Source: Heliopora coerulea (lineage: Eukaryota > Cnidaria > Anthozoa > Scleralcyonacea > Helioporidae). Taken from it: a stretch of 64,000 bases of DNA. The notes under the pieces are model-generated. The model did no database searches. It saw only the letters and a program-made list of their open reading frames with translations, and was not told the DNA's origin. Each line of letters begins with the position of its first letter. Within the stretch, counting starts at the first letter, position 1. The stretch spans positions 1,158,501-1,222,500 of the forward strand of contig JASJOG010000096.1 in the NCBI GenBank assembly GCA_030142905.1, read 5' to 3'. The position numbers were made by a program, and so were the translations under genes. Positions 56,101 to 60,489 of this stretch are shown one piece after another.

Positions 56101-56914
56101 TGTGAGATAGAAGAACCAGTCAGATTGCACAAAAAACACTATTCACCTGCAAAGTATTTGCTAAGAAAGAGAAAACCACTTCAGGTTTTTTCATTTACCT
56201 TCCTTCCATTGACAACTGTACATTGACAGTCTAAAGCTTGACAAAAAACTTATTTCTGATCAAAGAATGTCTGCTCCCTCTTCAGATATTTTGTTCAAAA
56301 TTGTAACTGGTTCCCAGTTTCCAGTGAACAGATTTAATGTGTTTTGACCTCCTATGTTGTCCAATTAAAAAGTGCTGTACATAATGGTTTTATCAAAACG
56401 TTTGTTTTCAGTCTTCATCTCGGACTCAACGTCACCAAAATGTCGTCTAGTTTTCAAAATAGTGGCAATTGAGGAACCAGGCGGAAAGCGTAATCTTGTT
56501 AAGAATATCAAAGCCCAGCATATAATCTTGAATAAACCCATATTAATAGAGACATGAGTTATTGAAAAAGGTATTTTTAATTTAGCTGACGTTCCGTTGC
56601 TAATCCTGCAAGACCTTGCAAATTTATCACTTACTCTGAAGATGTTTAAAACTCATACCAAAGTATTTATAAAATATATTATTTAAGCTCTAGACCAAAG
56701 TACTTCAAAACAGTTGAAATACTAGTTTGACCACAAACTTCCCCTCTAGCACAGAGTGATCTTTGGGGCTTCCTTTTCCTTCAGGTCAGCAGTTGGTTCT
56801 CGCCATTAACCAGAGAGTATGTAAAAATACCTCACCTGTTTCATCAAGGAAACGAGTTCTAAGGCTAGCTGCAAGCGTCTTCTCGATCTCTTCTTGCACT
56901 GTCTTTAAAGACAT
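17040..56914 (-). CDS. MOSPD2: MOSPD2 orthologue, 18 coding exons, complete
   Basis: Motile sperm domain-containing protein 2 is an ER-anchored tether. In the known family the MSP domain binds FFAT motifs of lipid-transfer proteins and the CRAL-TRIO domain binds lipid or membrane, so it acts at ER contacts with other organelles and lipid droplets. Eighteen exons with GT-AG borders and matching phases join to 1,590 nt, 529 residues plus stop, against 518 in human. Residues about 30-245 are the CRAL-TRIO region, 260-335 an acidic low-conservation linker, 338-450 the MSP domain, and 511-528 a hydrophobic tail anchor. Aligned landmarks include DERDVERL, KWRK, IYYP, YRYPP, RVRPS, DKFLIM and MWKTVPR. 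Exon joins, minus order: 56836-56914, 52049-52182, 49307-49346, 45640-45731, 45466-45546, 43840-43908, 43671-43731, 42846-42884, 42710-42764, 41269-41338, 37166-37227, 34186-34336, 29688-29767, 27617-27716, 26582-26681, 20974-21115, 17974-18088, 17040-17159. The weakest border is the exon 4 donor (ACA then GTATTC). Human similarity was judged from memory. Confidence 0.93.
17756..17947. mobile_element. 192-bp foldback element inside MOSPD2 intron 17
   Basis: Termini CCTGGTTCA(AAC) and (GTA)TGAACCAGG are inverted. The interior has mirrored words (acaagcgtaagcac... and ...gtgcttgcgc; GACAAAAGAAC/TTTTGTC). The string AACGAGACAAAAGAAC recurs at 48.28 kb, marking a related copy. Its right end is 27 bp from the exon 17 donor. 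Confidence 0.7.
17974..18088 (-). CDS. MOSPD2: MOSPD2 exon 17
   Basis: Codes residues 452-490: LNCRVLDVNGLEKRPKTVED and then a helical stretch ending QIQTK. It corresponds to the stalk between the MSP domain and the membrane anchor. A 192-bp foldback element begins 27 bp past the donor (ACAAAG then GTCTGT). Confidence 0.9.
19276..20190. repeat. 63-bp minisatellite, ~13 units, in MOSPD2 intron 16
   Basis: The period is exactly 63 bp: the word AACCATCACC recurs at 19,318, 19,381, 19,444, 19,507 and 19,570 and onward. Units read (T/C)ATCACCTCTACC...ACAACAAGGACAAC with few variants. Inside each unit ATC/ACC/AAC trinucleotides add a second layer of periodicity. Because 63 is a multiple of 3, long frames stay open (for example Thr-Ile-rich, 19,364-20,239). 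These frames are a by-product and not genes. Confidence 0.95.
20240..20960. other. Intronic, small foldback, no gene
   Basis: CACGTTTACACTGTGAAAA near 20,684 and TTAACAGTGTAAACGGGG near 20,771 form imperfect inverted arms of a likely MITE. A hammerhead-like motif sits at 20,550-20,573. Nothing coding was seen. Confidence 0.4.
20550..20585 (+). ncRNA. Hammerhead-ribozyme-like core (degenerate)
   Basis: The string CTGATGA, then a perfect GTGC-TCA-GCAC stem-loop, then GAAA and a GTC triplet 9 nt on, follows the order of a hammerhead core. The stem I partner is poor and the residue before GAAA is A rather than C, so activity is doubtful. Confidence 0.3.
20974..21115 (-). CDS. MOSPD2: MOSPD2 exon 16 (MSP end)
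   Basis: Codes residues 405-451 with SRDKFLIMYAEI and ISDMWKTVPRSDVIEHR. It aligns with QDRFLIMAAEM and FWKEVPRNKVMEHRL, the C-terminal strands of the MSP domain. The donor CACAG then GTAAGT is strong. Confidence 0.95.
21120..23900. other. MOSPD2 intron 15 (lower part), no coding exon seen
   Basis: Open frames at 21,529-21,780 (minus) and 21,841-22,113 (plus) show no recognisable domain. A B-box-like GACTCGATTCCCAGCC occurs near 22,722. A (TTTA)n tract is at about 23,429-23,450. Around 23,655-23,700 the minus strand reads RRLKAELLAA then stop, which looks like the end of a mobile-element frame. Confidence 0.4.
21612..21645 (-). ncRNA. Hammerhead-ribozyme-like core (degenerate)
   Basis: On the minus strand: CCGATGA (one change from CTGATGA), a weak stem, CGAAAC, then ATC. 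Flanks GCCT and AGAC can form a short imperfect stem I. Such motifs accompany Penelope-like elements and retrozymes in animals; this one is probably a relic. Confidence 0.3.
24036..24235 (+). pseudogene. Short remnant resembling Crypton-type (DUF3504) N-terminus, with hairpin
   Basis: ATG at 24,036 opens a 36-codon frame beginning MASISRFCEVSEDEIECLL, then a stop. The SRFCxxSExEIExL style resembles the N-terminus of DUF3504/Crypton-derived proteins, from memory. Just after it, AATTAGATTAT...ATTTCTAT and ATAGAAAT...ATAATCTAATT (about 24,151-24,228) form a long inverted repeat. It is probably a truncated element captured in a foldback unit. Confidence 0.4.
24740..25250 (-). pseudogene. LINE fragment of a second clade, internally deleted
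   Basis: On the minus strand YDLINLPPIGRFDHH resembles the SDH-containing end of an AP endonuclease domain plus the spacer to the reverse transcriptase. A second frame, shifted near 24,985, carries KWYVRIG, then SDLEDYVPVSLAVD where the FxDD active-site region would be. Large deletions and a frameshift separate the two. It lies in MOSPD2 intron 15, same strand as the gene. Confidence 0.5.
26582..26681 (-). CDS. MOSPD2: MOSPD2 exon 15 (MSP core)
   Basis: Codes VKTNSPGRFRVRPSVGALIP and the following strand. The pattern VKTxxPxxxxVRPxxGxxxPG is the family signature around the FFAT-binding face (VAP KTTAPxxYCVRPNxG). The usual TTAP is replaced here by TNSP. The acceptor is atttatag and the donor TTAAAG then GTAGGT. 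Confidence 0.93.
27617..27716 (-). CDS. MOSPD2: MOSPD2 exon 14 (MSP domain start)
   Basis: Codes residues 338-371, beginning RPYEEIVFREVGNENEV and ending SLTNNSENTIIFK. This is the first part of an MSP (VAP-like) beta sandwich, aligned with PAEELYFGSTESGEKKTLIV and then LTNVTKNIVAFK. Confidence 0.93.
28428..28651. repeat. Inverted tRNA-like pair A
   Basis: The left module (28,428-28,504) lies on the minus strand: GACTCGATAGCTCAACTGG (A-box), then GAGTTCGAATTCC (B-box), then a GTTGA-GA-TCAAC hairpin. The right module (28,574-28,651) lies on the plus strand: GACTTGATAGTTCCACAGG, then AAGTTCGAATCCC. Both are preceded by CCCAG(C/T)T. They are head to head around a ~70-bp spacer and diverged from each other. 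The pair lies in MOSPD2 intron 13. Confidence 0.75.
29370..29620. repeat. MITE-unit fragment and (GAGTC)n tract
   Basis: The string from CGATTTTACTCG to GGGAAGAGCT at 29,377-29,402 is identical over 26 bp to part of the TTAA-flanked MITE at 15.78 kb. At 29,589-29,615 a pure GAGTC/GTCGA pentamer run follows, with scattered relatives from 29,280. Confidence 0.7.
29688..29767 (-). CDS. MOSPD2: MOSPD2 exon 13
   Basis: Codes residues 312-337, including KDRPLSDPHLEEGLLAI, aligned with KKPLSVFKGPLLHI just before the MSP domain. The acceptor is tttcaattag and the donor ATCAG then GTTAGT. It leaves phase 2. Confidence 0.85.
30345..30456. repeat. 112-bp near-perfect palindrome
   Basis: Arms of about 50 bp, starting TAAAGTTTGTTTAATGTGAA and ending with its complement, surround a central TATAAACA-type loop. 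Very few mismatches are visible, so the palindrome is recent or maintained. No terminal duplication was recognised. It lies in MOSPD2 intron 12. Confidence 0.9.
31140..31340 (-). repeat. Array of GTTAGCC(A/G)GAGTAAAAT units
   Basis: The words TTAGCCAGAGTAAA, CGCCGGAGTAAAAT and GCGTTAGCCAGGGGAAGAT recur here. They are the reverse complement of the internal unit of the 15.6-kb piggyBac-type MITE. A further copy is at 26,106-26,155. Confidence 0.6.
31804..31910. repeat. Foldback element, ~28-bp arms
   Basis: GGAGTATTTGATCTGACATC and AAAACACC at the left mirror GGTGTTTTGATATTAAATC and AAACACTCC at the right. It lies in MOSPD2 intron 12. Confidence 0.65.
31950..34180. other. Intronic sequence, no gene seen
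   Basis: AT-rich. GAGTC-type words at 32,280-32,370, a diverged tRNA-like A-box near 33,995 with a B-box-like GTTCGGATCCCGC near 34,063, and a CCCGCT triplication at 34,071-34,088. No exon was recognised. Confidence 0.4.
34186..34336 (-). CDS. MOSPD2: MOSPD2 exon 12 (acidic linker)
   Basis: Codes residues 261-311, rich in Asp, Glu, Ser and Thr, with EEVPLEDATSSQDSLESQ followed by EKEGLL. This corresponds to the acidic, poorly conserved linker between the CRAL-TRIO and MSP domains (human ...SSKEDIESDGKE...TPLL). It was accepted mainly because its phases fit both neighbours. Confidence 0.85.
35157..35370. repeat. Decayed tandem repeat, ~70-bp unit, three copies
   Basis: Units share GTCACCA, then A(A/T)GTGG(G/A)(T/C)ATCTCCC, then ACTAAA(G/A)TAG. 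Three recognisable copies start near 35,160, 35,241 and 35,297 with a partial fourth at 35,352. It lies in MOSPD2 intron 11. Confidence 0.6.
36252..36637. mobile_element. MITE with GGCC...TCCACACG termini
   Basis: The left end GGCCCCATCCACACGTATGCG and right end CGTGTGGACGTAGGCC form inverted termini. Internal copies of CCGTCCACACGTAAACG and CGTGTGGAC...GTGTGGACGC repeat the terminal word. It is a non-autonomous DNA element, related in style to 40,338-40,637. Confidence 0.7.
36669..36760. repeat. Hairpin with GTGGGTTACACCA arms
   Basis: TGAGAAAGGTGGGTTACACCA is mirrored by TGGTGTAACCCACTATTCTCC. Outer TTTATTAG/CTAATAAA words extend it. It lies just right of the MITE at 36.25-36.64 kb. Confidence 0.75.
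37166..37227 (-). CDS. MOSPD2: MOSPD2 exon 11
   Basis: Codes DPFKYRYPPLPDNTHDPKDL. DPFKYxYPPL is nearly identical to the human protein. The donor CTTCA then GTAAGT is strong and leaves phase 2, which joins directly to exon 12 (CAA, Gln). Confidence 0.94.
38720..39522. mobile_element. Tigger/pogo-type MITE, TA flanks
   Basis: It begins CAGTAGAACCCCGCTAACTC and ends GAGTTAGCGAGGTTCTACTG, a typical Tigger/pogo terminus, with TA on both sides. Several GTTCGAGTTA(A/T)C words repeat near the right end. About 803 bp with no transposase. It lies in MOSPD2 intron 10. Confidence 0.85.
40338..40637. mobile_element. MITE with GGTCCCATCCACACTAAT termini
   Basis: GGTCCCATCCACACTAATCC at the left and GGATTAGTACGGACATGGCC at the right are inverted. 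The phrase TTCCATCCACACTAAAACG and TCAGTGTGGACGG repeat inside. It shares the subterminal AGCCTTCC(A/G)TCCACAC phrase with 36,252-36,637, so the two belong to one family. Confidence 0.7.
40731..40762 (-). ncRNA. Hammerhead-ribozyme-like core (degenerate)
   Basis: On the minus strand GCT-CTGATGA, a G-rich/U-rich spacer of 12 nt, GAAAA, then GGTC-AGC. GCT/AGC can close stem I. The stem II pairing is poor, so this is listed as a relic. Confidence 0.25.
41269..41338 (-). CDS. MOSPD2: MOSPD2 exon 10
   Basis: Codes YLNKSNLTDYVDEENLLVSM and DGK, aligned with the FTSKNEVQDYVSVEYLPPHMGG end of the CRAL-TRIO domain. The acceptor is ctcttgctag and the donor GGAAAG then GTAATT. Confidence 0.92.
42710..42764 (-). 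CDS. MOSPD2: MOSPD2 exon 9
   Basis: Codes AVWKNIKNWLSSDMSVRF, aligned with AAFKIVKTWLGPEAVSLL. The acceptor is atgttttttag and the donor TTCAA then GTAAGT. The two leftover bases join the first base of exon 10 to give Lys, matching the KF position in human. Confidence 0.9.
42846..42884 (-). CDS. MOSPD2: MOSPD2 exon 8, 39-nt small exon
   Basis: Codes (D)SFVVLEVSWRLS, aligned with KIVIFDMPWLMN, the central strand and conserved Trp of the lipid-binding fold. The acceptor is tttatttag and the donor TTTCAG then GTACGA. Being 39 nt it keeps frame and phase 1 on both sides. Confidence 0.87.
43671..43731 (-). CDS. MOSPD2: MOSPD2 exon 7
   Basis: Codes DLDFFRFLINLFSIYYPHIL, which matches DMDFVRFIINCFKVYYPKYL almost column by column and is the clearest CRAL-TRIO signature in the gene. 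The donor CTCG then GTGAGT is strong. It leaves one base (G) that joins exon 8 to give Asp. Confidence 0.92.
43840..43908 (-). CDS. MOSPD2: MOSPD2 exon 6
   Basis: Codes QKYELGKQVMVICDQQGVG and then LSNM, the counterpart of the GKPVTVMFDLSETGINSI beta strand and turn of the CRAL-TRIO fold. The acceptor is tacctccag and the donor AACATG then GTATGA. It is phase 0 at both ends. Confidence 0.87.
44116..44704 (-). mobile_element. Short mariner-type element (DD37D), TA flanks
   Basis: Inverted termini of about 75 bp (CAGG(G/A)TGC(A/G)GCATATGTTCTG...) are bounded by TA at 44,114-44,115 and 44,705-44,706. Only 589 bp long, it keeps the 3' half of a transposase on the minus strand. The termini differ at a handful of positions. 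It lies in MOSPD2 intron 5, in the same orientation as the gene. Confidence 0.9.
44242..44700 (-). pseudogene. Mariner-type transposase, C-terminal half
   Basis: An uninterrupted frame of 152 codons contains FQQDSAPAH (second catalytic Asp) and PYSPDLNPLDYSMW (third Asp), with 37 residues between the two, the DD37D spacing. It then has SLQREWTNIPQETL and FPKRLTACIKKKG. The first catalytic Asp and the DNA-binding domain are missing; the frame instead reads out of the inverted terminus. Family usual length is about 340 residues. Not functional on its own. Confidence 0.9.
45360..45430. repeat. AT-only inverted repeats
   Basis: TTAATATATAATTAAACTTA and TACTTATTAAATAAGTATAA style words form small nested hairpins beside exon 5 of MOSPD2. 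Confidence 0.5.
45466..45546 (-). CDS. MOSPD2: MOSPD2 exon 5
   Basis: An 81-nt, 27-codon exon coding KYAYKTDRKKAQELEKVLAY and the flanking residues. It aligns with the KYHVKDQKTILDKKKLIAFW helix. The acceptor is aatttttcag and the donor ATGCAG then GTTTGT; it is phase 0 at both ends. Confidence 0.87.
45640..45731 (-). CDS. MOSPD2: MOSPD2 exon 4
   Basis: Codes residues 85-115, including ITEDDLDKEVLEAGILYYHN and FDKRGHPI, aligned with the LLEIGVIYLHGYDKEGN region. The acceptor is strong (tgtttcag). The only donor keeping the frame open into exon 5 is ACA then GTATTC, which is non-optimal. The following intron is about 93 bp, the shortest in the gene. Confidence 0.8.
46000..46070. repeat. Partial copy of a TTTATCGGATC foldback family
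   Basis: AAAAAACTCGCATTACATGC occurs twice in tandem, followed by TTTATCGGATCTGAAACAC. It matches one arm of the inverted repeat at 57,296-57,388. Confidence 0.6.
48215..48475. mobile_element. Relative of the 17.8-kb foldback element
   Basis: It contains ACAAACACAATCACAATAACG, AGACAAAAGAACCTTTGTTTT and TTGCTTGCCCTTGTGTTTG, matching the interior of the 17,756-17,947 element with substitutions. Its termini are less clear. Confidence 0.5.
48968..49025. repeat. Perfect 22-bp-arm palindrome
   Basis: Arms AGTGAAACTAGTTTACATAT(TA) and its exact complement are separated by 14 bp of AT-rich sequence. A diverged half-copy (GAAGCTAGTTTAATTATAC) precedes it at 48,932. Confidence 0.9.
49307..49346 (-). 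CDS. MOSPD2: MOSPD2 exon 3, 40-nt small exon
   Basis: Codes VECLKWRKSYKIN, aligned with the SFQWRKEISVN stretch of the family. The acceptor follows a T-rich tract (gctgtatag) and the donor is AATG then GTAAAG. Its last G completes the first codon of exon 4 (Asp). Without it exons 2 and 4 do not join in frame. Confidence 0.88.
50124..50913. mobile_element. Tigger/pogo-type MITE, second family, TA flanks
   Basis: It begins CAGTAGAACCTGAGTTTTACG and ends CGTAAAACTCAGGTTCTATTG, with TA on both sides. Internal GGTCGTAAA and GTGGTCG words recur near both ends. About 790 bp, no transposase. It lies in MOSPD2 intron 2. Confidence 0.85.
51104..51618. mobile_element. MITE with CAGGGGCGGATCCAG end
   Basis: CAGGGGCGGATCCAG at the left and CTAGATGCGCGCCTG at the right are imperfect inverted termini, with G-rich and C-rich subterminal tracts (GGGGGTAGGGGG, CGCCCCCC). 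GCACCG and CACCGG flank the ends as a possible target duplication. hAT-like by style; no coding region. Confidence 0.65.
52049..52182 (-). CDS. MOSPD2: MOSPD2 exon 2 (CRAL-TRIO N-terminal lobe)
   Basis: Codes residues 27-71. The string DERDVERLKKGDFEVKDLYF matches the YDARDVERLQ...VESYL region of human MOSPD2. The acceptor reads TTGTAG and the donor ATGATG then GTAAAT. The exon ends on a codon boundary. Confidence 0.92.
52986..53784. mobile_element. Foldback/MITE with TATTCTCCGGG termini
   Basis: CCATATTCTCCGGGCGATTATC at the left is mirrored by GGGTAATCCCCCGGAAAATACGG at the right. Subterminal GGTAATACGG and GCGGGTAATCTGTCGAC words repeat. About 800 bp, non-coding, in MOSPD2 intron 1. Confidence 0.6.
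53800..55840. other. MOSPD2 intron 1, no gene seen
   Basis: AT-rich sequence with no recognised exon or terminus. TTGTTGAGAGATGTCTCTTTC at 54,841 mirrors GAAAGAGACATCTCTCAACAA at 54,351, marking a foldback pair about 500 bp apart. Confidence 0.5.
55848..56165 (-). repeat. Dispersed decayed repeat, copy 2
   Basis: Counterpart of 1,310-1,630, here inside MOSPD2 intron 1. The minus strand keeps an open frame of about 90 codons with no recognised domain. The family was not recognised. Confidence 0.6.
56836..56914 (-). CDS. MOSPD2: MOSPD2 exon 1 (start codon)
   Basis: Codes residues 1-26, beginning MSLKTVQEEIEKTLAASL, a charged helical N-terminus. The ATG is the first in frame and the donor reads AACAG then GTGAGG. 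It leaves one base that joins exon 2 to give Glu. The 5' UTR and transcription start lie above 56,914 and were not resolved. Confidence 0.88.
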
Positions 56915-56919
56915 AATTT

Positions 56920-58180
56920 TTCAACTCTGATCATTACTTGGATTTCTTTGATGACAATTTGATTCCAGTCACGAATCCAGCTCTTGCAACAATTACGTTA
57001 AACAGTTATGACATCTCAGTAAAAGGGCAAACTGCTGACCAACTACTGACCTGAAAAATAGGACTATTTTACAGGTCAGTGGTCTTACCTGGTCTCAGTG
57101 GTTACGTTCTAGTGACGACCTACCCAAGTACCCATTGCCCTACATGTATGTATATTTATATCTAGGTCGTTGGTCTTACCACTGATCAGTGATCACTTGA
57201 AAACGGAAATGTCAAATGCACAGCAGACATCACATTTTTTCCAAAATTCAAGTAAGTGTTCTTTAAAAATTTACATTGATTTTTATGTAATGTTTAAAAA
57301 ACCAGCAGGAGTGCTTTATCGGATATAAAACACGGGCGGAAGCCGAGTGTTTTGGATCCGATAAAGCACGTACTGCGAGTTTTTTGAACGGCTTAAAAAA
57401 CGAAACATTTTATATGCTAGTTCCATATGAGCATTGTGGTAGTTGGGTACGTTTTTCAAGTGTGAGAGTGATGAGCAACGCCTGGTATAACTCCGGTTAC
57501 TTAATCCTAAAGATTAATGACTCCCTTGATTTAACTGACCCATAATAAAGTGTATGCCGGAAACTAACTCCCTAACAGTAACCCTAACTAATGATCCTGG
57601 CCCTAGCACCAACCTAACCCCAATCCTTACTCTCAGAAAAGTTCAGTGGTTACTGGATATGAATGACAGAATAAAATTAACTCATTAAATTTTCAAAGAC
57701 AATGAAAAGATTTATTCTATTTTTTATTCATTTATTAACAATCTAAACTGAAAGAAATTGAGAATATGTAAAGAGAAAGAACATATAAGAGTGTGGACAT
57801 GAACCTTCAACCCAGCAAATGCATCAGGTGATGTTCAAGTAAGTTTGAAATGTATCTGCCTGGATTTAAATCCTTATTAATATAAAGACCCATAATTACT
57901 GTTTTATAAACTGATTATAAGTAATACCATGACATGAGGGAAATTAGTGATTGAATGTTGCCAAAAGCTAAGGGAGGTTTGGGGATGTCCTGAGGGCATA
58001 ACAAACCTCCCTTGGCTTGAGGGAACATTTAATTGCTCATTTCCTTGTAGATGTATGTCATGATATTAGCCTGTAATACCATGATGACCAATGAAATTTA
58101 ATTGGTATTATTTGAAATTTTTTTTTGAATGTTAGTATTTGCCCTTTTGATGTTTGCTTATGCAAAAATGAAATTTGGAT
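56920..58180. promoter_or_regulatory. MOSPD2 upstream region
   Basis: Divergent intergenic sequence starting at the MOSPD2 start codon. It contains a hairpin at 57,043-57,091 (CTACTGACCTG / CAGGTCAGTGG) and the TTTATCGGAT foldback unit. No TATA box could be assigned with confidence; the transcription start is unknown. Confidence 0.3.
57296..57388. repeat. Foldback element, TTTATCGGAT family
   Basis: AAAAAACCAGCAGGAGTGC and TTTATCGGATATAAAACAC at the left are mirrored by GTGTTTTGGATCCGATAAAG and CACGTACTGCGAGTTTTTT at the right. It lies about 400 bp upstream of the MOSPD2 start codon, so it may lie in or near its promoter. Confidence 0.75.
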
Positions 58181-58625
58181 ATATTGCAAGGTTAGACAAG
58201 ATAACATGGATAGTTTATCATTTATGTTTTATGAATGATTTGAAATTATTTGGGGAGAATTAAAATAATGTTGACTGCTTGGTCCAATCACTGCATATCT
58301 TATCAAGGGATGTCCATATTGAATTTGGAATCAAAAAATGTGCAATACATCTCATGAAGAAGGGTTGTAAAGTTGGCAGTGAGGGAATAAGATTACCAGA
58401 AGGAAAAATAATATTGCCCATAAGGGATGCTGAAGGATGTAAATATTTGGGAATTTTGGAAGATAAAAATCTCTTCCATGATCAGGTATAAGAAAAGGTA
58501 AAGAGAGAATATTTTCCCTCAGTTAAAAAGGTTATGTCCAGCAAACTGAACTGAAATAACTCAATAGATGCATTAAATACATGGGCAGTAAATAAGATAT
58601 TGCAAGAAGAATGATTAGCATGTTT
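58180..58625 (+). pseudogene. Second copy of the same LINE reverse transcriptase family
   Basis: This short piece covers the region after motif C: DVHIEFGIKKCAIHLMKKG, then KYLGILEDK, then NTWAV, with in-frame stops. It aligns with DICMEFGIGNCGVFVMQRG and KYFGILEKD of the 4.4-5.1 kb copy. The motif C region just upstream is decayed (FYE*FEI in place of the active-site string). It lies in the MOSPD2-AMDHD2 intergenic region. Confidence 0.75.
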
Positions 58626-59002
58626 TTTTCCTGTCAGAGGAGAGAATCCCAAATGGTCTGAGCCTTGCATGTGTAAATGATGGGTTGTTTGCCCTACACA
58701 CAAATATTTACTACTACAGTACTACTACTTATAACAACTACTGTAAAGCATTCTCTGACCAAAATATTTTATTAATACGAGCTTTTGATTGCCAGTCTGC
58801 AATCTTCAACAGTTAAATTAACAATAATGAAATTTGAAGATGGGCTCTATTATATAGGAGGTAAAAATAGAGTTGATGAAATGTGGGCATGTATGAATAA
58901 TGAGGTGGTGTTAAATGATAAGAATTTTAATGTTATGGTTAGCGGCATCACTTGTGAAGTAGGATGGTATATTGTTCTGGCAGTCTTCTTGAATTGTTGT
59001 CA

Positions 59003-59332
59003 GCATTGGTTGTTTTTTGCTGTGTGCCATGATTCCAAAGTTTTTCTTTGTTGATAGTTTCCTTTATCAATTATATGTCTGTTGTTGGATTCGATTCTGT
59101 GGTCATGGGTCCAGGCATGGTTTTCAATGTTTGAACCAGTCACACGTGGTTTTGTGTTCCTTGTGTGTTCCTTTTTTCGTGTTTCAAAACATCTCCCCAT
59201 TTCTCCAATGTAACACCATGAGCAATCCATACAATCGATTTTGTAGATGACTTGAATGTCGTATCTCTTAAGGATTCTGGTGAGTGGTTCGGTTAAACCT
59301 TTTATGTATGGCAAAACAGCGTAGTTATTGGT
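59003..59332 (-). pseudogene. Penelope-like element fragment with GIY-YIG endonuclease
   Basis: The minus strand reads YAVLPYIKGLTEPLTRILK, the end of a Penelope-like reverse transcriptase, then VIYKIDC..CSWC and YIGEMGRCFETRKKEHTRN, a GIY-YIG endonuclease with its Cys pair, Arg and Glu. It ends in IDKGNYQQRKTLESWHTAK. The linker between the two parts is deleted, so they abut directly. The open frame extends upstream through 59,449 only because it reads through a tRNA-like module. Inactive remnant. Confidence 0.8.
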
Positions 59333-59382
59333 TATATCGGGATCAGGATCTGTCAAGAAACAGGGAGATGTTTGGAGAAATT

Positions 59383-59759
59383 GGGAGATTTGAATTCGCA
59401 CCTTCGGGATATCGGTCCGCCGCTCTACCTGTTCAGCTATCGAGTCCACAGGGATTGGAGGCGAGTTTTATCCAATTTAAGTGCGCGAGAGATCCCGCTG
59501 GAGTCAACATTTTTCAGTTGACTTCTGCAGTGTCAGACTATCATGAAAAGTTTCTGTTCATGTATATCTCTGAGGATAATTCTGAAATAGAATTGAAACA
59601 TTGCACATCCTCTCATGGATAAGCGTTAAGTTATCGCGAGGATATTTCGTGCACTTAAATTAGATAAAACTCGCCTCCAATCTCTGTCGACTCGATAGCT
59701 GAACAGGTAGAGCGGCGGACCGGTATCCCAAAGGTGCGAGATCAAATCCCGCTCGAGTC
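59383..59759. repeat. Inverted tRNA-like pair B
   Basis: The left module (minus, 59,383-59,446) and right module (plus, 59,689-59,759) both read GACTCGATAGCTGAACAGGT then AGAGCGGCGGACCG(A/G)TATCCC. The inverted similarity continues about 40 bp past their 5' ends (AAAACTCGCCTCCAATC), giving arms of about 97 bp. The right copy can close a perfect acceptor stem GACTCGA/TCGAGTC. Its 3' end runs into a GTCAAC-loop-GTTGAC hairpin. A 53-bp phrase starting TCAACATTTTTCAGTTGACT occurs twice, at 59,503 and 59,758, in direct orientation. Confidence 0.85.
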
Positions 59760-59946
59760 AACATTTTTCAGTTGACTTCGGCATTATCAGATTATCATGA
59801 AAAGTTTCTATAAACTTACTCAAACAAACTATAAGAATCGACATGACAGAGTTGCTACGTCGTTGCACTAGGAGTTATGCAGGGAAAATGGTATGGATTT
59901 TAACAGATAAATTGTATGAGCATAAAGCTGGTTAGTTAGAAAAAAA

Positions 59947-60370
59947 GTTAATACAATTTTAGATCTAGAAATGTGAACTTGGATATTTGTTGAGATAGAC
60001 GAACGATCATCAAACCCTATACTCAGAAAAACGATTTCTGAGCCCCAGACGGGGATCGAACCCGCAACCTTCTGATGACCGGTTAGACGCTCTAACCATT
60101 GAGCTACCAAGACTCAGATGGCGAGCCAAGGTGCAAGTTCGACATATATGTGCAACCTAAGCGGAAGCTACTATGTATTGATAATGGTTGATACAATTTT
60201 AGATTTAGAAATGTGAGCTTGGATATATGTTGAGATAGACGAACGATCATCAAGCTCTCTACTCAGAAAAACCGGTCTCACCGGTCATCAGAAGGTTGCG
60301 GGTTCGATCCCCGTCTGGGGCTCAGAAATCGTTTTTCTGAGTAGGGAGCTTGATGATCGTTTGTCTATTT
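59947..60370. repeat. tRNA-like pair C with direct and inverted repeats
   Basis: The minus module at 60,040-60,115 is 76 nt and folds as a full cloverleaf: a 7-bp acceptor (with G-U pairs), D-stem GCTC/GAGC, anticodon arm with loop CCGGTCA, and T-arm GCGGG-TTCGATC-CCCGT. The plus copy (60,280-60,323) contains only the 3' half, starting at ACCGGT. A ~86-bp flank starting GTT(A/G)ATACAATTTTAGAT is repeated directly at 59,947 and 60,187. The sequence 59,992-60,083 is inverted at 60,281-60,370. CTCAGAAA/TTTCTGAG forms the 3' hairpin. Confidence 0.85.
60040..60115 (-). tRNA. Cloverleaf-capable tRNA-like sequence (probably not a functional tRNA)
   Basis: 76 nt with canonical A-box (TAGCTCAATGG) and B-box (GGTTCGATCCC). 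All four stems can pair. The anticodon position would read GGT (Thr), but residue 33 is C rather than the near-universal U, and the acceptor has four G-U pairs. It is therefore likelier to be a SINE-like module that could still be transcribed by RNA polymerase III. Confidence 0.4.
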
Positions 60371-60489
60371 CAAAAAAAGTTAAGATACAAAGGTACTGTG
60401 GGACGGTAGAAAGCGATAGAGAAATAAGTGCCCAGGGAATAGACATTGTACTGATTAGGAAGGAAGAGAAGTGTTTTTAGTAGATACAA

